Positions 46,391-57,300 of a stretch of DNA of 64,000 nucleotides are shown here, piece after piece (position 1 is the stretch's first letter; each line of letters begins with the position of its first letter). The notes under the pieces were generated by a model, which worked only from the letters and a program-made list of their open reading frames with translations, searched no databases and was not told where the DNA came from. The stretch is taken from positions 1,798,001 through 1,862,000 of the forward strand of contig CP126200.1 of the NCBI GenBank assembly GCA_030272155.1. The letters are read 5' to 3'. Both the position numbers and the translations under genes were made by a program. This stretch comes from Tetradesmus obliquus. Taxonomy: Eukaryota; Chlorophyta; Chlorophyceae; Sphaeropleales; Scenedesmaceae.

Positions 46391-46435
<45 letters not shown>

Positions 46436-48004
46436 CAGCAGCACAGGCCAGCATGCGCGAGCAGCAGGCACGTACTTGGCATAGGTGTGAGCAGATCCAA
46501 AGCTGGGCTTGTGTTGAATGGCAGCAAAGCCAGTTAGTGTAAATCAGCCATGTACACATTGTAGCTGGTTAGTCACAAGGCAGGCATTTGCCGCTGCAGG
46601 TCTGCTAGCATGTATTCACCTCATATTACAAGCATCCAGCTATGGTGCTGCAAGTAGGACCGCAGCATGCTCACCCTTGAGCAATAGCGGCCGCAGCCGC
46701 GGAGTGGTCTGCTGAAGCACTGCTGCTGCCACTGCTGGCTGCTGCTGTTGCCAGTGTGATGCATCCAGCTACAACTGCTGCCAGATGATCCCTGCAGGCG
46801 AGCAGCACAGCAGCAGCTACCATCAAACGCAAATGCACATGTTTGGTGTTGGTGGGTGTGCAGTAGCAGGACCCATCAGCAGCATGGAAAGCAGCGCTTG
46901 CTTTTACTTAGCCGCCGGCACACACGCTCCCATTCCTGCTCCTATCCAAGCTGCAGTGTCCCCTCTTAACTGCTGGGTTATCAGGTACCCCGTTACTCAT
47001 CTGTCAAGACCAACCAGGTAGCAGCAGATGTAAATGGGACAAGCAATGTACCAAGTCGCTCACAGTGTCACACTGCCTTGCTGCTCCACGTCCATGATGT
47101 CATAGGCAAAGTCTTCAGCAGTGGCCCTGTCCATCTTCTCACACCGCGCCTGGAGCCATAAACAGCAGCAGCAGCAGCAGCGCTCACAATGCGCAATGCG
47201 CCGTGAGCCAACACTATCAAGTCCTCTGCTAACACACTGTAGCTTAGTCCCAGGTTGAGCCAACAACCAGTAGGTGCAGACTCACATGCCCCTGTGTTTC
47301 CGCCGCAGGATAACATGTGTCTTCGACACCGTACAGGCCATCTACTGCGTGTATCTGTCCACTCTACCTCTCTCAGCTGTACCACTGCTGCTGCTGCTGC
47401 TGTCTTACTCTGGCTCAGCTGCAGGTGACTAACCTTGGCTATAATGATGCCGTCTAGGGTAATGGCAGTAGCAGCCTCCCCTGATAGCCTGCGCACTGCA
47501 TTGCACAGGCCTTGCTTCAAAGCGGCAGCTGCATGCTGCAGGCCAGCCCATTCCTGCAAGCAAGCAGGCACTTGTGGTGCATGTGCGCACATGCATGCTG
47601 CTGCTGAGTTCAAGGTAAGCACTGCAGTCTAATAATGAAGCAAATAGCATATTATTCAAGCCCTGCATCGTGTGTTGGATGTGTGATATGCTCATGCACA
47701 GGTATTCCTGCAAGCCCTCAGGGCCCCTGAGCGGCTCTGCTACAGCTGCGCTCACCAGGAAGTGCTGGTCATCTACTGTTTGAATGTACTGAGACAGCAC
47801 ATGCACACAGTGCTCCTTCTGGATTGCTTCTAGCTCTTCCTTGGTGAAGCAGCTGCAGAGAGCAGGTGCATGTCATTAGCAGCGACGCAGTACACATCAG
47901 CCTGGAGTGGGTCCTGCAGTGTCTAGCTGCAGCCCTGTTCACACCTTTCTGCCTGTTGATAAGACGCGCCTTTTGTCGGTGGGCACAAGAAGTTCGTGAT
48001 CCAT
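41206..48004 (-). CDS. EF-hand-like / TLDc domain protein (12 exons)
   Basis: Exons 48004-47945, 47839-47756, 47553-47434, 47149-47064, 46791-46675, 46377-46308, 46198-45559, 43746-43558, 43423-43290, 42582-42509, 41759-41635, 41312-41206 sum to 1806 nt, 601 residues, every phase matching. Residues about 89-125 (EDFAYDIMDVEQQGSVTLDH) resemble an EF-hand. Residues about 393-567 are a TLDc domain: GLPPPLRQDWRLLFNS, HGMSYSTFLGRLGQASPTLL, VCGAIAHAPWQKTGTFY, INANLQWCGVGFSQLPNG, GHFGLFVDATLDTGMSRPC, QVFQVDVVEAW. TLDc proteins are tied to oxidative-stress resistance and, in animals, to V-ATPase binding; the algal role is unknown. An upstream in-frame ATG at 48145 would add 47 residues. Exons 8, 9, 10 and 11 all have extra edge copies in introns; the model uses the full-length version of each. 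Confidence 0.85.
41635..41983 (-). repeat. TLDc exon 11: three acceptor-side versions
   Basis: The full exon (41759-41635) is preceded upstream by two copies of its first about 60 bases, beginning at 41877 and 41983. Each has the CCTGCAG acceptor and encodes SSQVFQVDVVEAWLL or a close variant. The unit is about 105-118 bp and includes a CAG/CTG run. The copies diverge after WLL and then meet other sequence. Confidence 0.88.
42311..42582 (-). repeat. TLDc exon 10: three donor-side versions
   Basis: The end of exon 10 (near 42509-42550) recurs downstream at about 42400-42443 and 42311-42358 with TACGTAGC and TATGTAGC variants. The furthest copy keeps GCCAG|GT; the nearer copy has lost the donor. 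Confidence 0.7.
42868..43423 (-). repeat. TLDc exon 9: three donor-side versions
   Basis: The last about 50 bases of exon 9 (VGFSQLPNGVGF..Q plus GTGAG donor, genuine edge at 43290) recur at about 43077-43127 and 42868-42919. The first copy is almost intact. The second lacks about 11 bases, which shifts its frame. Both keep a GTGAG donor. Confidence 0.88.
43558..45357 (-). repeat. TLDc exon 8: seven acceptor-side versions
   Basis: The full exon 8 is 43746-43558. Upstream in the same intron are six partial copies of its 5' part, at about 44014-43896, 44291-44187, 44572-44469, 44844-44767, 45089-45012 and 45357-45240. Each begins with a CAG acceptor in the same phase and encodes LPPPLRQDWRLLFNS or a close variant. 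Four run on to ASPTL or nearly so; two stop at YSTFL. None includes the 3' part with the donor. The flanks 43745-43912 and 45088-45254 are also nearly identical, so one duplication is recent. Confidence 0.93.
46393..46434 (-). repeat. (CAG)14 at a 3' splice site
   Basis: Fourteen CAG units on the plus strand, read as CTG on the coding strand, ending some 16 bases before the acceptor of TLDc exon 6. Confidence 0.9.
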
Positions 48005-48345
48005 GACAGCATCTGCATCTATGGTATGGCCAGGCGAGGCTGGGTGGTGTTGGCAGCAACCTGCTGCTCCTGCTGCTGATGCTGAGCAGCGCACAAGGGA
48101 CAAATGCGCAGGCGACAGCTCTCGTACTCGGATCGCACGGAACATTAAGAACTGCACTTTGAAATCATTCAAGTACTGCACTGCTGTCCTATAATGTCCC
48201 AACACAAACCCCAGTCGGTGACAGAACGACACTCGGCATATTATGTTGAACGCCCCAGTAGATGCCTAGTACGCAAGAAGACGCTCTCTTGCGTTCATCA
48301 AGGTTCATAGGTCATTCAACATTGTGGTGCCAGCCAACCGCGAGC
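48005..48345. promoter_or_regulatory. Short divergent promoter region
   Basis: About 340 bp (or 200 bp if the TLDc start is at 48145) separate the minus-strand TLDc start from the plus-strand BTB-like start. Regulatory elements for both must lie here or inside the transcripts. No TATA box stands out. Confidence 0.45.
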
Positions 48346-50410
48346 ATGGACGACCAGCAGTGGTTGATTCGGCTTGCAGACGATCGCTGCCCAAGGGCAG
48401 ACAATGACTCTGGCGCAGGTTCTCAGCCGCTAGTGGTGAAAGCTGTCCTGATGCGCTCTTGCTCCGCAGTTGCCGAAGGCTTACCAGCAGCAGCAGCTGA
48501 GTGGGACCTGAGCAACCTGCTGATTGATGGCCAGCCTGTGCAGCGCAGCACAGTGGTCAGGTGGCTGAACCACTGCTACATGCGAGTACACAACGTTATG
48601 TTCGACGACCAATTAGCGTATGAAGAGGTGCTGTCAGCTGCAGCGCTGTGCCAGCTGCTGGCGTTTGCAGACAGTGTAGGCTCAGGCAGGGGCATCATGA
48701 TAGCATGCCTTCCAGAGAAGCAGCTGCAGCAGATGTACATGCAGATCACAGCAATAAACGAGTTTCTGGAGTCAGGCAGCCGCCGCCGCCGCAGCAGCAG
48801 CAGCAGCAGAAGGCCGAGACTAGGGCACTGTTGATGGACGGCACAAGGTACTACTTTGAATCACATGCCAGCAATCAGGGCCAAGGCTACTACCTATTAG
48901 GTGTCGGCGGTGGCGGTGCTCTACAGCTCACAAACACAGCCAAAGACGCCGTGCAAGCACAGGTTGCAGCGCAGGCGGAGCAGCTGCTGTACATAGCGCA
49001 CAAGCTGCAGCTGCAGGAGCTGCTGCAGCTGGTCATGGACTTTGTGGCAACAGCACCACTGACGCGGTTTGAGATGGGCCCCCCTGGGAAGACAGATCCG
49101 CTGCTCTCTTACAAGCTTGTGGATGAGCTTGTGTACAGGTGAAAGAGTTTCAGCCACACTCCAGGTATCAGCGACCGCACAGAAAGCAACTTGCCCAGCT
49201 CTGGTCAACCAGCAGACCACGAAGTTACACATGTGCTGCAGAGGCAGGTGTCATGAGCAGCAGATGAAACCAAGCTGGCACATGTGCTTTGCTGATGGAT
49301 GACATCACAGCGCCCAAAAAGGAATAGACACTAGAGCGTCCAGCAGCTGTTTCACGCGCTATGCCTGTTTTGCACTCCTGCGGCTGCAATGCATAACACC
49401 CAATGCGACATCTGCCTGTTTTTCGTACAGCATATCTCTGGAGCAGCATGCTACGCCCTGTAACTCCTTCTTCACATCCTTTGCTAACTTGGTGCGTGCC
49501 ATCATCATGTGGCCCATCTGTTGCTGCGCAGCCCTCGGGTGCTGGGTGTTGCCGGCTACTCTGAAGCAGCAGCCAAGTCTGCATGGGTGCGCATCCAGCT
49601 GCGGCAGCCGCTACTGGGTGGGCTGAACGAACTGCTGGAGCTGCAGTGCACGGGTGAACCTGACGACATACAGACGGCTGACTTCACCACAGACCTCACC
49701 CACAATTTTGAAGGCAAGCGCAAGGGCAGCGCAGTTGATGTCCGCTGCTACCCAGCCATGTGCTGCAGGAGACAGTGTACAGGTGTGCATTTCTGCTGGG
49801 GTGTTACCAATAGCAAGAGGGGCAGCGCAGAAACCAATGCAGCAGTGGCCAGCAGTACTGCTGGGCACAGTGCTTAGCCACAACAGTGGCATGCTACACA
49901 AGCGAGTTACTTGGTAGTCACAGGCACAGCCAGCTCAACCGCTGCAGTCACTGTCTTGACAGCTACACCTGCCAAGCATGCAGCCTGAAGTGTTGGGGCA
50001 GCTGCGCCAGCATAGCAATTGCGCTGCCTTCCTGCACTTCCTTACAGCACTGCCATCACCATCCAATGCAAACCTTGAACTTCTCTGCTCTGCTGTGCAG
50101 CCCGCGGGTGCTGGAGGCTGCAGGCTACTCTGAAGCAGCAGCCAAGGCCTCCTGGATACGCAGCCAGCTGCAGCAGCCGCTACTGGGTGGCCCGGCGGCG
50201 CTGCTGAGCTTAGATCTGGAATATGACGTTGGCGACATACAAACCAAGTGCTTCAGCGCGACCCTGAACCGCGCATACAAGGGCAAGCGCAAGCACAGCG
50301 ATGTCGATGTTGTAGTGGATGTGTCTCACAGGCGTGTGAAGCTGCATGGTCAGTCTGATGGCTGGGCGCAGGTGATCCCCTTGGCACTCGCTGCACCTGA
50401 CATGGACTGA
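48346..50410 (+). pseudogene. BTB-like protein A, frameshifted, with duplicated last exon
   Basis: Exon 1 (48346-49138) reads VVKAVLMRSCSAVAEGLPAA, NLLIDGQPVQRSTVVRWLNH and CQLLAFADSVGS. After a frame change near 48775-48805 it reads AEQLLYIAHKLQLQELLQLV and LVDELVYR. This layout fits a diverged BTB/POZ domain, often a partner of cullin-3. The frame change lies in a CCG/CAG run and no intron explains it. Two alternative last exons follow, both with a C-phase acceptor: 49532-49877 (decayed after KRKGSAVDV) and 50101-50410 (intact to stop). Both encode PRVLxxAGYSEAAAK and QPLLGG, a domain I do not recognise. The neighbouring gene at 52241 is a paralogue. It could be a pseudogene, or a gene with a sequencing slip in the repeat. 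Confidence 0.6.
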
Positions 50411-52240
50411 CGCTGTTCAGTAGGCGGCCATGCTGGGCATGCTGCATGTTTTAGGACAGCAGGCGCAGCTGCCGCTGTGCGCACATCGCAGGTGTGCTTC
50501 TGTCAAAGACTGGATCCTGGTTGTTCAAAGGCCTCCGTTTAGTGCTTGTTCAGTAATATTACTCAAGGGGTCGTCGTCTTCAGGTGAAGCCACCATCCAG
50601 GTGTTTTACCGGCGTCAGTGCCCGCAAGAATGGTTGCCAGCTTGATGTTCAAGAGCTCACAGCTCTAGGGTGCAGGTTGTGCCAGAGTTCAGGCCAAGCG
50701 CTGAGCAGTGCCATAGGATGCTTTGTAGTCTGTGAATTGCAGCGCTCTGCTGTTGCTGTGCACTGCTCTGTGGTTGCAGAACCCTGAGTAACACATGCCA
50801 TGATCGGTGCTTGCCTAAAGCCAGCACACTCGCAGTGAAGTACTGTTGGGTGTTTGTTTAGACTTCTGCTGTTTTGAGTGGTGCTTGGTAACTGGCTCAT
50901 ATGAGTGCAAATTGTTACCACCGCTGTGCTGCATCTGCATGTCCCTGGTTGGTGTGGCTTTGTGCTTGTTGCAGGATATTTTGCTGGCGGGCTTTGCTTG
51001 CATTACATGTCGGTTGTTTTATGATAGTGTTGGCTTGTGATGGCTTGCTTGTGCCTCAGTCTTCTCTTTTGGGAGGGGGTGAAGGGCTACGCTACAGACA
51101 GCGCTAACTGATAGACTTCACTGTGAGCTTCGTGGTGTTAAAATGGATTTTTCAGTGTGAATTGCTACAGCCACAGCGTGCTGCGGGTTGTGAGTTCAAG
51201 ATGGAAAGGTGTGCAGCTTCTGTGTGTACGCCAGCTGTAGCAAAGAGTCAGCCTGAGGCAATGCACTTCTGGGTTCAGCTATTATAACAGTGTTATGCTG
51301 AGTCAGTGTGGCGGTGACTGTAAATGCAGTGCGCTTTCGCTCACAAGTCAGCAATCACTGGGGTCAATTGGTTGATTCTCACACGGTCGCACTGCTTGGC
51401 TAAACGACTTTTTGGGGTGATATTACATGTGGAAGTGCTTGAACCCTGTACCCCCTTCTGTGCAGAAGTGACTAGTTCTGCATGAAACCGCGTCTGTGCC
51501 TGATGCATATATGAGTTATATAACTCAAGCAAATGATGGTTCTGATGCTTGTGACCATGGCCCCACATTGGGCAATGTGTTGTGGGACAGCTGATTTACT
51601 CAGCTCAGCTCAAGGCTTGGCCAACTTTCTGGGACTGCGGGCTGGCGATGTTTATGCTGTACAACACATTTCAAACGCAGTGCGACATCGTGGTACTCCA
51701 TTTGTACTGTATGGTTCCCACTCAGTGCTGCAGTGCAGCCATGCAGTGGCGCAGTGCGCCGACTGTTGATCAAGCCTGCATGATGCGTCACTGCTTGAGC
51801 TTGCTTGTAATCTGATGGTCCAAGCTATGGATTCTAAGGACAGGGCAGGCCAAATGTCACATGGAGGCACAAGCCATGGTGCAGTGCCGCAGCAGCTGCT
51901 GGTTGTAGTGCAGTTTTTGTGATGGGCAGCTTAGCAGTTGGTGAGCACACCCTCTGCCAAGCTAGGAGTGCAAACGCCCCAACTTATTTTAGATCACAAC
52001 TGCCATTTTTTCCAACAGGATGGAAGGAGCAGTGCAGGCCTGTAACGTCTGTTTACAGGTTCAAACTTCGTACGAACCCTTGTCACCGCCAACATTGCTT
52101 CAGCAAATCGCGCGTTCAAGCCACACGCGTATCCTCTTACTAGACACATACGCCGCCGACGTAGATGTGCAGTGAGTGAGGCTTTGTGTGCTGATCAGGC
52201 TTTCTGCCAAGCGGTGCTCACCACCATTGTGCCTGCAGAC
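50411..52240. other. Intergenic between BTB-like paralogues
   Basis: No gene is recognised. The DNA is less GC-rich than its neighbours and has long GTG/TTG-rich stretches, as expected for UTR and spacer. It should contain the promoter of the downstream paralogue. Confidence 0.45.
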
Positions 52241-52687
52241 ATGGACGTGGATGAGCAGCAGCTCGATATCAAGCTTGCAAATGAATTCGACGTCCTGAAA
52301 GTAGATGCTGCGCTGATGCGCGCATGCTCCTCAGTTGCCCGAGGCCTGCCAGCAGAAGCAGGAGAGTGAAACCTGAGCAACCTGCTGATTGAAGGCCAGC
52401 CAGTGCAGCGCAGCACAGTGGTCAGGTGGTTGAACTACTGCTATGGTGCTCTGCACGGCAGGACGTTTGACGGGAGCTCCCCGGCTCGTATCTGGAACCC
52501 CACAGCAGCAGAGCTGTTCCAGCACCTGGCATTTGCAGACAGCATTGAGTCTGCCAAAGCCCCAATGACAACGTGCCTCACAGAAGATGCCCTAATGCAG
52601 CTCTCCTTTGCGGTGCTGGTCCCACAGCAGACGCCACAGCCACAGGGAGAGCAGCAACAGCAGCAGCAGGGGCAGCAGCAGCAAGGG

Positions 52688-52720
<33 letters not shown>

Positions 52721-53691
52721 GAGCGTGTGCTGGTGCCGCTGGACGCTGCCAGCTGCACGCTCCATGACCGCACTGTTGACGGCGCTACAACATGGCATTG
52801 CATGGTGAACCACAAACCGCTGTGCACCCTTGCAGCTAAAGATGCCTTTGCTGCTAAAGTGGCAGCGCAGGCGGAGCAGCTGCTGTACATAGCGTACAAG
52901 CTGCAGCTGCAGGAGCTGCTGCTGCTGGTGAAGGACTTCATTGCCGCGGCAACAGTGTCAGCAAACACGATGCTGCCGCTGCCGCTGCTGTCAAGCAGTC
53001 TCGTGCATGAAGTGGTGTACAGGTGGGCGCCACCGCTGCTGAGGTCACTGGGGCAAGCTGATCTTGGGCTCTGCGGCAGCAACTGCACGCCAAGCATCTG
53101 CATGGCACTGCTCTGCAGTTACCCAGCAGCTGAGCAGCTCTCTAGGCCATCAAGTATGCTAGCAGAAGTCGGAGTCTGTCGAATGACTCAGCAGTGCAGG
53201 CGGTTGCTAGTGTCTGCAGCTGCTGTAGCATCACCATGCAAATCCTGCGCATTGAGGTGCAGCATTACAGTTCACATGCAACAGTCAAGGCCTTGCTGTG
53301 CCTGACCACCACGGCCAACCCGCTCTGTGCTGCATCCTGCGTAATGCTGTGCAGCCCTCGGGTGCTAGGCGCTGCCGGCTACTCTGAAGCAGCAGCCAGA
53401 GCTGCCTGGGTGCGCAGCCAACTGCAGCAGCCGCTACTGGGCGGGCCAGACGCCTTGGTACACATGGATTTATGGGTACCGGAGGTTGGAAGCAAAGCCT
53501 GCTTTAATGCAGTGCTGAGCCGGTCCTTTGCGGGCCGCCGCAAGCGCAGCAGGGTTACTGTTGAGGTGGATGTTGTGGACGGCTGTGCAAAGCTGTTTCC
53601 GGATGATGTATATGATGAATGGAATGAGACGCAGCACCAGGACTGGTCGAAGACGATTGACCTGGAGATAATCACGCCCAGCCACCGCTGA
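52241..53691 (+). pseudogene. BTB-like protein B with an in-frame TGA
   Basis: Exons 52241-53022 and 53355-53691 sum to 1119 nt, 372 residues, and junction phase 2 matches. It is a clear paralogue of the gene at 48346: LMRACSSVARGLPAEAGE, NLLIEGQPVQRSTVVRWLNY, a poly-Gln run, AEQLLYIAYKLQLQELLLLV, then PRVLGAAGYSEAAARAAWV to the stop. At 52367-52369 it has TGA where the paralogue has TGG (GAGTGAAACCTG against GAGTGGGACCTG). That one nonsense change would truncate it after 42 residues, inside the BTB-like region. The rest of the frame is intact, including the codon-friendly second exon, so inactivation would be recent. Read-through is the alternative. Confidence 0.62.
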
Positions 53692-54355
53692 AGCCTTCGC
53701 AGTGCTGCTGTCTGCAGCAGTGCCAAGAGATGCCTTGTGCTGTGGCTCAGCGGCTTGGGGTTTGGGTTCTACGGTGTATGTTGCGGACGGCAATGCAGTG
53801 CTCAGCTCATGGCTTCCGGCGTACACATGCACTTGTTGGCAGCCATGTTTTTTAGGACCTGCCAGGCACTTGATGGCAGCCATGTTTTCAGGGACCTGCC
53901 AAGCACTGTCAGCTGTTTCAGCTGGTCTGGTGGCAGCAGTTGAGGGCTAGTGTGTGGCCCATTGGACAGCACTGCTGGCAGCTTGCCGCAAGGCTGAGCT
54001 GGCAAGAGTTCAATGTGCCTACACTTCACAATGTGCAGCATTGACTGCTGCGGCAGCACTGCTGAGCTGCCTGTTCTTTAACCAATTGGTCCTGCACAGG
54101 CATTGGTCGTGACAAAGCGTATGGCAGGTGATTGGTGGTTGTGGCAGCTGGATTGCATGTTACATTGGTTTGAAAGTGTTAGTGACCCTGTGCTCGGTGA
54201 TTGACCTGGCCTGCACCTGTGGAGCACACAGTATGTCGCATTGTATTGAAAGCTACTTCACGTGCTGCTGGTGCAGACCACGTGCTTTGTCTGAATAGCA
54301 TTTGTATGATCACTTAGGCAACAGCAGCTGAGACATTCCTGCTGTACGGGCAGCC
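53692..54355. other. Intergenic, no gene seen
   Basis: 3' flank of BTB-like B and promoter region of the phosphatase gene. A short direct repeat (GGCAGCCATGTTTT) occurs at about 53839 and 53875. Confidence 0.45.
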
Positions 54356-57300
54356 ATGGAGGCTAAAGCAATAGACGATACGGGAATCCTTAGAATATTT
54401 ACCGCCTGTCCAAACGATCCAAAGGCATTGATCCTCGACGTGCGGCCTCACAAGGCGTACAAGAAGGCACACATCAACCAAGCGTATTGCGTGAGGCTGT
54501 CTTCGAATGGCAAGGTGCTAGCAGACTACTCGCAGTCTTCGTACTCGCTGCCATGGAGCCAGCACTGCTGGTGAGCGGCCTTCCCTGGCCTGAACTGAGC
54601 AGCAAGAGCAGCAGCAGCAGAAGGAACAGTAGCAGCAGCAGCTGTTCATAATGGCTGATGGGCTACAGTGCTGCAGCAGCATATATATAATCAAACACAC
54701 ACACACACCAGCATATGCACATCGTTCGCTTCCTGCAAGGCGCAGCATGTGTGTGCCCTGAGAACAGAACTGCAGACACGGGGTGAACTGCACGGCACAC
54801 GCGCATGTAGCCTGCACCGCCCGGCCGCCTCACGCCTGCAGCATACACACAACACAGATCATCTTGCATCCATCAATAGTGTTATCATTACACTCATCAT
54901 TTCTTTTGGTGACTGCAGGTGGGGCAAGCCAGTGGTGGTGTACGGCCCCTCAGGGCTGGGCAGGGACCACCCAGTGGTGCAGTTCCTGGTGGCTGAGGCG
55001 CGCTGCTCCGCAGTGCACTACTACAAGCCAGGGTGAGCACGTTGTGCCGAAGTTTGCTTGGTAATCCTCAGCAGGATGATCAGCTGCTGGAGCAGCAGAA
55101 AGGCAGGCAGCAGGCGCACGTAGATCAAGCTGTCATGCTGCCAGAGGACGTGGGGTCGCTGCCAATGCACAGCAATAGCAGGCTGCGGCACTGCTTTGTG
55201 GACATGTGCTGCAATATGATGCGCTGCCCTGCTGTCCACCGCATGTGTGGCAGTCAGCAATGCAAACCTACAGCGTATGTGAAGATTGCAGCGTGTGTTG
55301 CCCTGCAGGTATGATGCCTTTGAGGCAAAGATGCCTTTCCTGTGCACGCCCTCAGTCAAGGCTAACAGCATCAAGAAGTGAGTGCAGATCAGGCCGCTGG
55401 GTTTTCAGCGCTTTGCAGTGGCTTGCTGCGGCGGCTGCGTATGTCCTGTGTGCAGCAGCTGTGGATTGTGATGTGGCCGCAGCAGCGTTGGTTGCCCCTT
55501 CCAGCTGTACTTGTTTTGCGGGCGACACATGCTGCGTCTTGCAAAAGCAGATGCCGCTGCTCAACGGTTTTATGTGGCTGCTGCTGCCGCTGCCGCCAGG
55601 TACCCCTCCGTCATCCTGCCTGGCCTGCTGTTCCTGGGAGATTGGGGCCACGCGGAAAACGAGGACCGGCTGAAGGAGATCGGCATACGGAGGTGTGTGT
55701 ACACATTGTGCACACATGATGTGGTTGCTGTGGTTGCAGGCAGCTATCGCGACGTGTGACTGTGTAACAACAGCCGCAACTAAATGTCACGCAGCTGATT
55801 GCTTTGCACTGCTGGTTTGTCCACACGCATGCTGTAGGATTGCCTTTGCTGCAGCGCTGACCGTTTCTGTGATGCTGCTGCTGGTGCTGCTGGTGCTTTT
55901 GCCTGCAGGATTGTGACGGTGCACAACCACCCCGACAACCTCAAGCCGCCGGCTGGCGTGCAGCACCTGAAGATCACGCTGGCTGACGTGGAGGTGCGGC
56001 AGCAGCAGCAGCAGCAGCAGCAGCATCACCAGCGGTTGCAGCTGGGTTTTAACCGAGCAGCAGCACCAGGCAGTGCATCAGCAAGAGCAGCGGCAGCAGA
56101 AACAGCACGCGTTCAGTGGACGCTGGCGTCGGCATGCTTGATGTGTTGTGTCAGCCAAGCAGCCGCCGCTGCAGCTTGTTATATTTCACATAAACAGCAG
56201 CATCTCGCCGTGGTCACGTAGGTGCAAGGCTACCCACGCTTGCAGACGGGGTAGCGCTGTGCTGCCTGTTGCTGCATCGCCGCAGGGTGCTGACATCAGC
56301 CCGCACTTCAACACCGTGTACGAGTTCATTGCAAACGCTGAGCGCCTGAAGCAGCGTGAGTGCATGGCTGCTTGCTTTACGGTCGAAGTTGAACAGTAGA
56401 TCCCTGGATTGATTGTTTGCTTGTTTGCACGAGTATGCACGCCAGCTGCGCTGCGTTTTGCTTGCTTTTCATTGCCAGCTGGCACCTGTTCACAGCCGAC
56501 CAACACGACCCTGCTGCTCAACCAACACCTGACTTTCAAGTTTAGATGTGGCACTTATGGCACATGTGGAAGCACACATGAAGCTCAGGCGTTGTTGCTG
56601 TGTTGCTGCTGCCTGCCTGCAGCTGTGCTGGTGCACTGCGGCGCTGGCGTGAGCCGCTCCGCCTGCATGGTCATGATGTACCTGATGCGCTCCAAGCTTT
56701 GGAGCGCGCAGCAGGCAAGGTGGGTACTGCCGGAATGGCAACCCAGCAGCAGGAGCAGCAGCAGCGGCAGCAGCAGTAGCAGCAGCAGTGTGTGCATGCT
56801 CATGATGTACGTCTTGCGCTTCAAGCTGTGGAGCGCCCAACAGGCATAGTGCGTGCTGCAATCGCTGCTGCTGCCGCTATTGATCTGCCTGGCATGGTTG
56901 CAGCAGGCACACCATGAAGTTGTCAAGTAATGTGTGCACAAATGGCATTTGTAAACTACTTGATACTCATTTGTGTGCTGTGTCGTATGCCCGTTTTTCA
57001 CGTCTGTACAGGGGCTTCTGCATCGCTGCGCGCAGCCTGGTGTGCCCCAATGACGGCTTCTGGATGTTTGCATCTTTATCATCTGTCCGCTGTGCTGCCT
57101 GCCTTTGCTTGTGCGCAGGGACTTTTGCATCGCTGCGCGCAGCCTGGTGTGCCCCAATGACGGCTTCTGGAGGGTGCTGTGTGCACTGGAGGGGCCCCTG
57201 GGCATACTCAACAAGTGAGCCGCCTGTGTTTGCTACAGCTGGTGGAGCATGCAGTGCTGAGCTTGTGTGATATGTTGTGTGAATTGTGTGCTGTGTGCAC

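Noticed and set aside
12099-52369. TGA reassigned as a sense codon, because two frames have internal TGA
   Set aside because: TGA is the normal stop in the LEA-like, J-domain/ferredoxin, FHA and DUF2156 genes here, so reassignment is excluded. Selenocysteine is unlikely because the paralogue has Trp at one site and the other lies in a hydrophobic stretch.
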